Shown here: piece after piece, positions 1 through 9,594 of the stretch
How the letters are laid out: each line of letters opens with the position of its first letter
Numbering within the stretch: the stretch's first letter is position 1
NCBI GenBank assembly: GCA_032718475.1
Contig: JAUCBJ010007784.1
Coordinates: forward strand, 1-37,117
Direction: 5' to 3'
Source of the DNA: Nemertoderma westbladi
Taxonomy: Eukaryota > Xenacoelomorpha > Nemertodermatida > Nemertodermatidae
Length of the DNA: 37,117 bases
Position numbers and translations under genes: made by a program
The notes under the pieces: model-generated
What the model saw: only the letters and a program-made list of their open reading frames with translations
Told to the model about the DNA's origin: nothing
The model's database searches: none

Positions 1-657
1 TATTAAATTAATATTTAGGATGGGCACCGATTTATTCCAGAACTTGTCTGGGGACGTTAACCACTGATTCTAGAATTTGTCTTTCAAGTATATCGGTGGG
101 TGCCACGATATCTTAATCGACTAGAATTACAGATGGTCAAAAGTTTAACAGATTTATTTGCGATTTACGCTACTGTTAGAGGGACATCACGCTACTATAT
201 GTATTATTTGTTATAAGGTAGAAGAGCAATATCGCACGAAGCAATGTCAGTGTGAAGAGGCAAGTCGTTTCCAAGGTCTACCCAGAGCTTGGTTTAGCCG
301 AGACACGAGGATCTGAACTTTGCATTCCTAATACTCTGCCTACCAATAATACTTAAATATAGTAGTGGCTTTATTGTACTTTAAGAAGTACTGACATGTC
401 ATCTTACTATAGTCTCGCATTTATAATATAATACGGACAGTAAGGAAAGAGAAAATAATTACTTCTTGCCGTCGCACTAAATATATATTATAAGTAATTA
501 AGTACGTAATAAACGCTAATATATTGCACTAATCTACTAAATAATCACTAAAATAACATTCTACTAAATAAAATTAAAGAAAACGATTATAATAAAATTA
601 CATAATAATACATACATAAATATAAAATAAAAACAAATATAAAATGATATAGTCACA
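1..657 (-). mobile_element. Candidate 3' LTR (partial) of the minus-strand BEL/Pao element
   Basis: This AT-rich stretch lies directly downstream of the truncated pol frame. Read on the minus strand, a purine-rich tract (658-671) is followed by TGTGACTATATC, the expected TG start of an LTR next to a polypurine tract. The far end of the LTR would be outside the window. I did not find a second copy of this sequence to the right of gag, so LTR identity rests only on position, the TG start and the purine tract. There is no coding capacity. Confidence 0.45.
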
Positions 658-671
658 CGCCCACTCCATAT
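658..671 (-). other. Candidate polypurine tract of the BEL-1 element
   Basis: On the minus strand this reads ATATGGAGTGGGCG and immediately precedes TGTGAC. This matches the position of a plus-strand primer tract before a 3' LTR. Confidence 0.4.
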
Positions 672-675
672 GTTA

Positions 676-2355
676 TTACGTTATGGAGTCCCTAGATATT
701 TGTCGGATTAGGGAAGTGGTCGTAGGAAGAGTCGCTTGCCTTCCATAGTTTCCGGACAGTTTTCGGTCTCTTTCCAGTAAACATAAACGACTAGCTGGGC
801 GATTGAGTGGTTGTGTTAGTTTCTCCGCTCCCTTGGCCTGTCTACTCTCCACCGTGGTAAGATGAGGAGGCCATTCTTCTTCTTCTTTACTTAAGAAGTC
901 GGATCCACCTAACCAGCCTGGAGTATCTATCAGTTCTTGAGGAGTTGCTCCTCTGGAAGCGATGTCGGCTGGATTAATCGTCCCAAGGCAATGTCTCCAT
1001 TGATCTACATTGGAGTTAATATCGTCATTATCTGAGGAGTATGGTGTTCCCTCAGTTGGGTCGTCCACATCACTGCTCTCCACTTCCCCCTTTACTTGGT
1101 ATACCTGTTGTTGAGGGAATCTCTCTTTGAGAGTTCTACGGGAAGGGCCAGTGAAGTACCAACCTACTCTAGTTCTTACCGCATAGGTTTGTAGTGGCTG
1201 TGGTTGAGCAGGCCGTTTCTCTAATGGCTCGAGCGCCTCATGCGCGTTTTGGCCGATGAGTATTTGCACTCCAGGATAATCGGTTTGGAATCGAGGTATC
1301 TCAAGATGTTGGATGCACTCGTCCTCGTCCCAGTTATAAGGTTCTGCTTGAGTAGTAGCAAAGTTCTTTATAGCCACCATTTTTACTGACCTTATACCTT
1401 GTGTTCCTAACTTATCCTGGGGGGTGGACAACACACCTACATAGTAATCTGCCGTTAGGGTAGATTTCCAAACCTGCATAATTCCTGACATATTCAATTT
1501 AGTCCGGAACTTGGGTTGTCCAGCAAAGATATCTTCGGCTAGTTCTTGATCGATGAATGTTCCTGTGCTGCCGGAGTCAAGTAGGGCGTTCACTATGTAA
1601 CTCTTGTTGGGACCATGAACTCGAACTTGCACTACAGGAAATTCTCTTATTCCTATGTTGGAAGTTGGAACTTTCCAAGATGGTTGTTTGTCAAAAGGAG
1701 TTGGAGTAAACTCGTCAGTGTCCTTTTCATCCGTAAGTGCTCGATACACTGTGGTATTTATTAGATAACAGGATTCGTTGGCATCGGAGAATTCGTCTGT
1801 ATAGAATCCTTCCCACTCAGAACCTTGGTCAGTGTCGTTCACATCACTGAATTGGACATGTAGTTCGGGCTCACTTACCTGACCCGGGTTGTCTCGTTCG
1901 AACTCACTGTGTAACAAAATGTGATGTTTCGCGCCACACTTTGCACACTTTGCGTCGGAGTAACAGGTTCGCCGTTGGTGTCCTGATCTGAGGCAATTAT
2001 AGCATAACCGCTTATTCCACAGGACTGTACGTCTGTCTACAGGGGATTTCTTTAGAAATTCAGCACACGCACTCAAACGGTGAGGCCCGTCGCACAGCGC
2101 ACATTTTGGTTTGATGTTACTCACCTTAACTTGGTTAACGTTATGCACTCTCGTTCTTTCTTCGGGCTTTCTTCCGTGAATTCTCTTAGGAGACGTAGGA
2201 GGAGTTGTTGTTACCTGTTCTCTCCTGTCACTGGTTCGAGACTTGTATTTACTTACGTCTTTATAGGTCTTGTTGTCATAGTAAGATTTTGCTGTGTCTT
2301 TCCCGCTGTCCTCTTCTTGAGAAGCTTGGCTTTCGCCGTCGTCAGTATAACACAC
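676..2355 (-). pseudogene. BEL/Pao nucleocapsid-protease frame fused to the end of a deleted pol
   Basis: This continues the gag frame after an in-frame TAG. The first 150 residues hold zinc knuckles: C-x2-C-x3-H-x4-C near residue 85, C-x2-C-x4-H-x4-C near 118, and a third C-x2-C with histidines near 137. Next comes a retropepsin-like domain (DUF1758 type) with the active-site motif LLDSGSTG near residue 258. Around residue 459 the sequence jumps from protease linker to a BEL motif, NPADIASRG followed by GWLGGSDFL, which normally lies after RNase H. Reverse transcriptase and most of RNase H are therefore missing. The frame ends about 90 residues later without the integrase H2C2 or DDE regions. 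The result is a gag-protease-only derivative that would depend on another element for replication. The first listed codon is GTG, so this is best read as a continuation of gag, not an independent gene. Confidence 0.85.
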
Positions 2356-2385
2356 CGGTGTTACCCTTCTCCTGGAAGTGGGTTT

Positions 2386-2397
2386 CTAACTTACCTT
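2386..2397 (-). promoter_or_regulatory. In-frame TAG between gag and protease, overlapping a consensus splice donor
   Basis: The gag frame ends ...AAG GTA AGT TAG, and the same frame stays open afterwards into the zinc knuckles and protease. AAG|GTAAGT is a perfect match to the metazoan 5' splice-site consensus. Either stop-codon readthrough, splicing around the stop, or a single nonsense mutation would explain the arrangement. The sequence alone does not decide. Confidence 0.4.
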
Positions 2398-5337
2398 ATT
2401 TTCCGATGTTTTCTCTCTGGCTTGCTTGATGAGTTGTAGTCTGACTTCACCATCCAAGAACGACATGAGATCAGCCATGGTGGGACTTCGTCGTTGTTGA
2501 TCATTCATGTACAACACTTTCTTGTCCCAGCGTGTACATACTCCACCCTTTGGTAAAGTAGAGACTACGGCTCCAATAACCATGGAACTCTGGTATTCGT
2601 GTGACTTACCTAACCAGTCCAGTTGTCTACAGATCTCTTGTATTTCATCGGAAAACTCTATAATCCCACTACTAAGGAAGTGTCGGGGGGCTACCAATTT
2701 TGTATATAAATACTTAGCTATGTTATCTTTATTACCATACCTGATGTTTAATGTATCCCAAACTTGTCTTAATCCATCTGGATGTCCAATAAACTTTAAC
2801 GCCATTAACTTGGGAGGTCCTTCCAAACACTTGATGAGGAATCTAAGTTTCTCTCCGTTAGATAGTACAGAGTTCTGTATGCTATCTTTGTAATATTCGT
2901 TGAAAGGTAACCATTTCATCTCATCTCCATTGAATTTGACGATCTCTCCCACTTTGACCGCTTGGCGGGCTTCTGTTCTAGCCATCTGACGCGTAAAGCT
3001 TTCTTGGGCCATCGTGTTATTTAATATCGAATTATCGGTATACAAATTTCTCGGATCATTATCAGGTCTATAGGGAATATCATTAATAACAGGTCTATAA
3101 TCACCCTTAATAGGGTTTGCTATAGGAGTTTCAACTTCACTAGCAGTATAGATGCGTGTAGGCTCCACACCTTGCGCATGTAATACTTCAGACCTAACGG
3201 GTTGACACAATGTTACAGGGGGCATTGGTATGCCTTTTTGTATATTGACTAATTTGTCGCGTTCTAGCGCGATACTTTGCTGCACTTCTTGCAACTCGGC
3301 TCTACTTTCCCTCACCGTTCCCTTAAGTTGGTGGACAGTCTCCTGCATCTGTCCTAACAGGAGATTCATCCCCCGCCGTCCCTCTTCCACCCACTCAACC
3401 GCCGAAGCGGGAGTCGCCAACATAGTAGCGGGCTGACGCGGGACGACGGGAGACAAATTATTGATTTCTCTCTCTGCTATCTGGACAGGGGTGTTTGCAT
3501 GGGCTGTTCCACCGGGTACAGGCAGTGTAGTGCTATGTAAAGGGAATTTAGAGTTAAGCTCTGGAAGTGTAGGGGTCTCTAGCACAGAAGTGACTTTGGG
3601 AATTACAGGCCTAATTATTTCAGGTTCATCGACTATAGTAGGGAGTCTTTTGACCTGGATAAATTGTTCTATAGGTTCTGCACTACCTAAATTTGTGCTA
3701 GTTAGCTGTCTTTTAACAGCTGGGGGCAAATCAGGCAATTTACGACGGTAATATGTTTTTCTACGCCTACTTAGATGAGATCTATCTCCTCCGCCTTCAG
3801 GGTCGGTAGTATCGCCTTCCTCCGATGATGTGTACCCCTGGCGTTTGGGAGTAGATTTTCTCATCATCTGCATTTGATTAGCAGTAAACTGTTTAGTTAT
3901 ACTGTCTTGTGTCTCTTGCAGATTCTCCAACTCCAGTTGGGTAGTCTGCTCAGATGCTCTCCTTTCTACTTCTGCCACTGCCTTCGCTGCCTTTCTTTCG
4001 GCTTCTGCTTCCGCCGCCTTTGTCTTTCTTTCGGCTTCTGCATCTGCCGCCGCTGCCCTTGCTGCTATTCTTTCTGCTTCTGCTTCTGCTGCTTTTGCCT
4101 TTCTTTCGGCTTCTGCATCTGCCATAACCGCCGCCATATCCGCCGCCTTTTGTTCCTCTATCCTTCTTTTCTTTATTTGTTCTTCTCGGACTCTAGTGAG
4201 GCGGAGTTTTTCATCACATTCAGCTTGGTTTGCAGCTAACATTTCGGTATCGATCGCGTCCAATATAAGCTTGGTTCCTTCACTATTAGGGGAAAGTCCA
4301 TGTAGCCGTCTCCTCAACTCTTCGTCTCCTAGGAATCGCTGATAGTCGGACAAATAAATGTCGATAGCGTCTCTAGTTCGCGGTTTCTCGGCGGCCTCTT
4401 CGCTTTCCTCTTGAGTAAGGGTGACATCAGTTGGTTCGGTGACATCAGTTGGTTCCTCATAGATTGATCTCTCAGCCAGCTGGGATTTCCACTGGGCTGT
4501 TTCCTGTACTTTGCGATCTACTCGATGTAGCCAAGTTTTGACAGCAACCTGCAGCGATGTGTCCTGTCTTCTTTTGGAAGTTTCCTCAAAGGCTGAGAGG
4601 ATTAGTCGAATGCGTAGGGTTCTTTCGCGTATTTGATATAGCAGTTCTTCCTGCTCTTGAGGTCCGTGAGGTTGTCGAAACAGCTGCCCTTCCAATCGCT
4701 CCAAGGATTCGAAGAATCCCTGCACATATCCTGCTGCCGACCTCTTCCAAACAGCTGGATCCATTGTATCTTGAGCCACTCCCATCCTGTGTATATCTTC
4801 CCAAGTAGCCTCAGACAGGTCCAACGGGAGTCCGAGTCCGGGAAAGTTCCATTGTGATTCAACAATAGATATCAATTCTTCCCTGGCGTATCCCGCGTAA
4901 TCATCTTGGGTCGCTTGCTTATTCTTCGCCCAGTCGGCTTGATGTTCTTCCACCGCAATGAGTATAGTAGTCAGCACTGTAGCAGGAAGAGTAAGAAGGG
5001 GGTCCGAGTAGACTGTATCAGCCATCTGCACTCCATGTTCGGGAGTCAACTCTACAGTGTCCGAACTGCTGGAGCTATCTGGTCTCTGGGAAGTAGGTTC
5101 TTGACCAAGATGTTGCTGCGATAGGACAGCTGCCTCTTGGTCCCGTTTTACCTGTGCCCGAGTGCCTATGATGGACCTATGGTGGACTAGCCTAGGGTCT
5201 GATACTACTGGAGGGATGACCTTTTTTACAGTAGGAGGTGAGCCGAACTTCTCTTTTATTCGCTCCACACTCCTATCTGAATCACAGATAGTGGTCTCGA
5301 TCAGACTGTCCGACAGGTTTTGCTGAGTGTCAGACAT
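2386..5337 (-). CDS. gag: Gag protein of a BEL/Pao retrotransposon (BEL-1)
   Basis: This is a 983-codon uninterrupted ORF starting at an ATG, whose product would be the structural capsid protein packaging element RNA. The first 350 residues are acidic and low in recognisable motifs. About residues 370-480 form a long K/A/E/R-rich coiled coil built from repeats like AEAERKAAKA. A proline-rich linker follows. About residues 800-950 match the BEL/Pao gag domain DUF1759, with the pattern FNGDEMKWLPFNEYYKDSI, then LRFLIKCLEGPPKLMALKFI and IRYGNKDNIA. The length is large for the family because of the N-terminal extension; the other BEL element in this window also has a long coiled-coil extension but is clearly a different family. 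The frame is undamaged even though its downstream pol is deleted. Its upstream neighbour is a repeat-rich non-coding leader. Confidence 0.88.
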   Translation of the reverse strand: MSDTQQNLSDSLIETTICDSDRSVERIKEKFGSPPTVKKVIPPVVSDPRLVHHRSIIGTRAQVKRDQEAAVLSQQHLGQEPTSQRPDSSSSSDTVELTPEHGVQMADTVYSDPLLTLPATVLTTILIAVEEHQADWAKNKQATQDDYAGYAREELISIVESQWNFPGLGLPLDLSEATWEDIHRMGVAQDTMDPAVWKRSAAGYVQGFFESLERLEGQLFRQPHGPQEQEELLYQIRERTLRIRLILSAFEETSKRRQDTSLQVAVKTWLHRVDRKVQETAQWKSQLAERSIYEEPTDVTEPTDVTLTQEESEEAAEKPRTRDAIDIYLSDYQRFLGDEELRRRLHGLSPNSEGTKLILDAIDTEMLAANQAECDEKLRLTRVREEQIKKRRIEEQKAADMAAVMADAEAERKAKAAEAEAERIAARAAAADAEAERKTKAAEAEAERKAAKAVAEVERRASEQTTQLELENLQETQDSITKQFTANQMQMMRKSTPKRQGYTSSEEGDTTDPEGGGDRSHLSRRRKTYYRRKLPDLPPAVKRQLTSTNLGSAEPIEQFIQVKRLPTIVDEPEIIRPVIPKVTSVLETPTLPELNSKFPLHSTTLPVPGGTAHANTPVQIAEREINNLSPVVPRQPATMLATPASAVEWVEEGRRGMNLLLGQMQETVHQLKGTVRESRAELQEVQQSIALERDKLVNIQKGIPMPPVTLCQPVRSEVLHAQGVEPTRIYTASEVETPIANPIKGDYRPVINDIPYRPDNDPRNLYTDNSILNNTMAQESFTRQMARTEARQAVKVGEIVKFNGDEMKWLPFNEYYKDSIQNSVLSNGEKLRFLIKCLEGPPKLMALKFIGHPDGLRQVWDTLNIRYGNKDNIAKYLYTKLVAPRHFLSSGIIEFSDEIQEICRQLDWLGKSHEYQSSMVIGAVVSTLPKGGVCTRWDKKVLYMNDQQRRSPTMADLMSFLDGEVRLQLIKQAREKTSENKVS

Positions 5338-5474
5338 GTTTAGTTATACAGTTGAATGTCTACTACTATAGTTTCAGTTAAAGCAAGTCTAGTAATTCAG
5401 TATGACCGCAAGCCTAGCGATTTATTACCGGTACCGTTACTCAGTGGAACGTGATATATATACAATATATTAGA

Positions 5475-5710
5475 ATACCGGTATGCTTATAATATATAAG
5501 TATTATTACAGACTAGATTTGTCACAGAGTACCGGTATATAATTTTAGCACAAATATATATATATATATGGTAGGCCTATAATGAATACCGGTATACAGC
5601 TTACACTTATAGTATATAAGTATAATTCTGGACTAGAATTAATTACAGATTACCGGTATGATTTCAGCTCAAATTTATAGAAATAAATATAATAAGCCTA
5701 TTGTAAGTAC
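5475..5710. repeat. Two diverged tandem copies of a unit of about 115 bp containing TACCGGTAT
   Basis: The unit begins TACCGGTAT, continues with a TATAATATATAAGTAT-like stretch, then ACTAGA, then a second ACCGGTAT, then an AGCACAAAT-like stretch and GCCTAT. It occurs at about 5475-5585 and 5586-5707, with a third start at 5707. The copies differ by substitutions and short AT-repeat length changes. Confidence 0.6.
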
Positions 5711-6649
5711 CGGTATGTCAATTATTTTTAGAATAATTGAATTTCTGAATATTTTAGGGCTACTTGGTTACTTTAACTTACTTTGTTACCGTTATTTAAG
5801 CAGTAGTCCAACTGATAGTGAGACCTAGTTTTGTATGACAGGCCTACTATTTATAAATCGTTTGATTTGATTTATAATATTTATATACCCGTTATATGGG
5901 TTTTTTTCTATATTTGAAATAAATGTTATTATTTCTGGGGTTCACTACACAGAAACTGAACGCCTCTCAGTGAAGTGCTATTTATTTGACACTAAAACTG
6001 ATAATTCTAATTTACCTAAGTTACTTAATACTACAAATTACTTACGATACGGGTGAGATTAATTCTCTAATTAAACACAACAAAATATTACGTACAAAGC
6101 TTTTTAGGGTAATTTTACAGGAAGTCTACAAACCAGTCCAACAAAGGGTTAGATTTCTGGTTATTATCAAGGGACAGGGTACTACGGTATTTAAATAATA
6201 AGTAGTAGTAAATATATTGTACTGTCCAGATAGGAAAATACCACCGCCTGACGACCTATAACCGTATCGCTATAGGTACAACGTTATGTATCACGGATTG
6301 TTCCTACCCAGAAGCTAATAGAGCTAACGAATGTGCCTATCAACCACTTTACAACACAGATATACTGCCTACACTAATTACTTCGGATAGCACTGTACAC
6401 TAAACCCTAAATTAGGTACAAGTACCGGTATAACAAATAATCAGTAGTTAAATATACTTGAACAGTTAAAAGAACCACGGCATCTGCTGGAGTGACCGAA
6501 GCACAAAGTCGTCAGTCTTTACCTACGCCAAGCAGCCCTGATGTAGTACCGGGGTTAGTTTAACTATAACGGTATGTATAACAAGCACAATTACTGTAGG
6601 AATAAACTTGGGGACATGAATGTTGCGAATAATCGCATAAACTCTGAAT

Positions 6650-7215
6650 AATAAATATTACGCTACCCGTACAGAATACTCAAACAAATACAAACCAAAA
6701 CGCTGGCAGACTACTATTAAGCCTAAACAAACTACTGTATGTGCAGATTCTGAAACTGTTAGTTAGTATGCGTTCTAACACGGTAGTACGACTTACTCTT
6801 TAAGAGGGGATTGACCTTACCGCTTATGGCTGCCCCAACTTACTAACGGCACTTGATCAGACCAACTCTACACACGCAGCAATCCCTTCAGACCTAAAAA
6901 TAGCTAGACAACAATCCAGCCTACAAATATTTGAGTAATAACTATTACGGTACCTGAACAGACCACACAAACAAACACAGGCTAAAACACTGGCAGACTA
7001 CGATCAAGCCTAAATAAACTACAGTATATGCAGACTCTGAAACTGTTAGTTAGTATGCGTGCTAACACGGTAGTACGACTTATTCTTTAAGAGGGGATTG
7101 ACCTTACCGCTTATGGCTGCCCCAACTTACTAACGGCACTTTATCAGACAAACTCTACACACGCCGTAATCTCTCCAAACCCAACCACAGTCAGACAGCA
7201 GCTCAGCCTACAATT
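6650..7215. repeat. Tandem duplication, period 287 bp
   Basis: The stretch containing GAGGGGATTGACCTTACCGC and GCTGCCCCAACTTACTAACG appears twice. The shared CTGGCAGACTA anchors lie at about 6703 and 6990, giving a period of 287 bp. The copies are highly similar, with scattered substitutions. Neither has an ORF. Confidence 0.8.
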
Positions 7216-7476
7216 ATCTGAACAATCTGAGCAGGGTCACACGCCTTCTGCTCAATATTAGCCTACTAGTAAATAAAACCAACAGAAATAAGTAGAATCT
7301 CAAATAAAAAATCAGGGCGGCCGTTCCCTGATTAAGTACCAAGACCTACCGGTATACAACAATCAAAATCGAATAATACTAATGTACTTGTACAGCAGTA
7401 CCGGTACCGGTGATGACAGTTAGGCCTACTGACCTACAAAGTACCGGTTCAGTTTTACCGGTCACTACGGTATTTT

Positions 7477-7650
7477 GCAACCCTATTGCCTACTGCAATA
7501 AGATTGTAAACCGTTACTGTTCGCCAGAACAGTATTAAACTGTATTTAATGCCTACACTTGCAACCTTATTGCCTACTGCAATAAGATTATAAACTGTTA
7601 CTGTTCGACAGAACAGTATTAAACTGTATTTAATGCTTACACTGCAATAC
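7477..7650. repeat. Tandem duplication, period 84 bp, plus a partial third copy
   Basis: GCAACC-TATTGCCTACTGCA starts at 7477 and again at 7561. Each copy continues to the shared AACAGTATTAAACTGTATTT. A truncated further copy with AAACTGTTACTGTTCG follows near 7653. Confidence 0.8.
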
Positions 7651-8913
7651 AAAGTAAACTGTTACTGTTCGCGCTTTTGAAGACCTTTAGCAGTTTAACC
7701 TGCCAAAATTTATGTGTCTTCTAGTTAATTAAAACCACTTTAGCATACGACAATAATTTATGCTAATACGCAAAACACTAGCCGAAGTCAGCCCATGCGC
7801 GATCATTCACCCGATGGATCTACACCCGGGAGACTGAATTCGGATGCTTGAATTGTATTATTACAGTGTAAGGTTGCAGTGTATACCTAATGTATTATTC
7901 GATAGATCGTTAATAATTAATCTCTGACAGATATTATTGGCTTTCGGGAAATATTAACAGTTCCTTTAGGACGTGGCGCTTTATCTATTTAAACAGAACT
8001 AAGACTTATACTAAAACGCAACGATACTGCTTATGATTAAAGTATAAAGCGTATTCTTTAGGAAATACTTTGTTACCAATAACAATCATACACACTATTC
8101 TGCCGACAGTCAGTACATTTGATCACACATAAAGAGAGCAGTAATTGACTCACGTAGGGTCTGCTAAATAACATTGGATTCAATACACACCACATTAATA
8201 TAAATCGCAATTGTTATGTATAGCCGGTCTCTCTAACCTGTAGTGTTATCAAGAAAATTGGGAATTGGGTGATTTGTCCGTATTATCCAAATAGCAATAT
8301 TTCCATCAACAAATATTTACAATTAATAACTGACGGTAAAATAACAGTACAAACAATATGATTAGTTAAATCGATCGGTAGTTAGGTTAGTTAATGAGTG
8401 AGTTTAATTAGGTAACAGTTTATACTTTCGATAATTCAAGCAGTTTACGGTACAGCAGTATCTATCCAAAATGCCGGTGTTTCTGGCTTAGACAGCAATA
8501 ACAACAAAGTATCAAGCAAAAACAGTAAGACTGAACACACTCCTTATGATCGACTAAAAAGCTACACATCGACAGGAAAAATCGCTCTGATTGGCTCAAG
8601 CCAAACAAAGAACCACACATCTAATGGCTGTCTCCATGTCAGCAACCAGCTGTTAGATGTCGTAATATGAATCATCACGGCTAAGCTGTGAAAGGTGGTT
8701 GGTGCATTACAAGTTTTTTGTCTTACCATGTCCGCTAAAACACGTATATAGCAGAATGATTTTTATGTCCGTTAAAACACCTGTAAAGGTACCTTGCGGG
8801 CGAGGGGAATATATATACAGTTAGAAAACCTTTTGAGAGTATTCCAGCGTCTGGGGGGGAACTGGCCAGCAAGGGCAAACGTATCAGTTATCCCACAAAA
8901 GCTTTTACACCTT

Positions 8914-8958
8914 GGGCAGGAACACCCTCGGGCTTCGCCCTCGGGTTGTTTCCTGCCC
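8914..8958. repeat. GC-rich hairpin in an AT-rich region
   Basis: GGGCAGGA (8914-8921) pairs with TCCTGCCC (8951-8958), and the interior contains CCCTCGGGCTTCGCCCTCGGG, which can fold on itself (GGGC-TTC-GCCC). It lies about 150 bp from the possible LTR edge at 9110. A role in transcript folding or 3' processing is possible but unproven. Confidence 0.55.
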
Positions 8959-9140
8959 GCGGGTTAAATAACTGGGAAAATAACTAACTTCTGGGGAATA
9001 AGCATAGTTATTATAAAGTTATTACCTTTCAAAGGTTACACGACAGACCGACCGGCAGATAACGGGTTGCTATGCTCCGTTACCTCGTCTCTCACCCCAT
9101 ATCACATGAAATTTAACCAAATAATAAATTATTTTCTAAC

Positions 9141-9311
9141 CTGTATTAGAGTGTATGTCCCAATCAATGTGCGGAGGATGGTTATTTTCTAATCGGTAGT
9201 TCTCAACCTCGCAGCTGATAATGACATTGGAACCTTTATAAATAGCTGTGATAACAGGATTACGGGGATTCTCCATTACTATAGTGACGCGATGATCTCC
9301 GGTTATTTTAT
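9141..9311 (-). CDS. Internal exon of an Ig-domain gene (third recognised exon)
   Basis: This 171-nt exon is bounded on the minus strand by a TTGCAG acceptor and an ACAG|GTTAGA donor. It enters in phase 1 and leaves in phase 1, the classical symmetrical phase of Ig-domain exons. It encodes 56 residues, including ITAIYKGSNVIISCEVE and HIDWDIHSNT: the B-strand cysteine and the C-strand tryptophan of an Ig fold. The two bases at its start complete the codon left open by the exon at 30327-30501, so these two exons would splice in frame across 21 kb. The second half of this Ig domain should be in a further exon to the left, which I could not identify. No splice evidence is available, so the call rests on phase, splice consensus and fold pattern. 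Confidence 0.65.
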
Positions 9312-9474
9312 CTGCAATCCAATATAGAAATATATTATTAGAATAATTAGGATGTCACATTATTTAGATTTAATGAACACTAATGAGTAATAAATGATAA
9401 TATATTTGAAATAAATCCAATGTGCAGTAGAGTCCATGTAATTCTCAATCAGAGTTCATTCTTTAATCTCAGTT

Positions 9475-9594
9475 TTAACTAATCTTGACACCTTCAATGA
9501 GCCTTCTATTTTCCAGCCAATAAGCAACCAGACTTCCAAGTATTCTGAGTGAATATGATATAGCCAGGAGTGTGAAGTAATAACCAGATGAGGC
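9475..9594 (-). CDS. Possible terminal exon with a transmembrane-like segment
   Basis: On the minus strand a CAG acceptor (after TATACT) is followed by 39 open codons and a TAA. The translation starts ASSGYYFTLLAISYSL and ends LVAYWLENRRLIEGVKIS. It looks like a membrane segment with one internal arginine followed by a charged tail. The exon would be entered in phase 0, whereas the upstream Ig exon (30327-30501) leaves in phase 1. Direct splicing between them would therefore give another frame. It could belong to an alternative transcript, a paralogous gene copy, or be chance. No AATAAA was seen just downstream. Confidence 0.22.
   Translation of the reverse strand, partial: ASSGYYFTLLAISYSLRILGSLVAYWLENRRLIEGVKIS

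Larger units (their letters stand above)
1..5337 (-). mobile_element. BEL/Pao element 1, internally deleted (right boundary unresolved)
   Basis: The order on the minus strand is gag, zinc knuckles, aspartic protease, a short scar of late pol, a purine tract and a candidate 3' LTR. The reverse transcriptase, RNase H core and integrase are absent. The 5' end is not resolved: the 3.8 kb upstream of gag contains tandem repeats and a GC-rich hairpin, and a minus-strand TGTGATATGG near 9110 could be an LTR start. No matching LTR pair was found. Confidence 0.75.
5338..9110. other. Non-coding, repeat-rich leader or LTR-like region upstream of BEL-1 gag
   Basis: About 3.8 kb of AT-rich DNA without a credible gene. 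The motif TACCGGTA recurs many times (for example near 5435, 5480, 5530, 5588, 5650, 5707, 6422 and 7400). Three local duplications and one GC-rich hairpin are listed separately. The position upstream of gag and the internal repeats suggest a long 5' leader plus LTR, but the boundaries are unknown. Confidence 0.4.

Noticed and set aside
5986-6198. Plus-strand 70-codon ORF
   Set aside because: Begins with ATG-like hydrophobic residues, but the base composition is that of the surrounding AT-rich DNA and no motif is present.
8225-8330. Possible further Ig exon ending CTACAG|GTTAGA on the minus strand
   Set aside because: The donor resembles that of the exon at 9141-9311, but two in-frame stops lie just upstream with no acceptor between.
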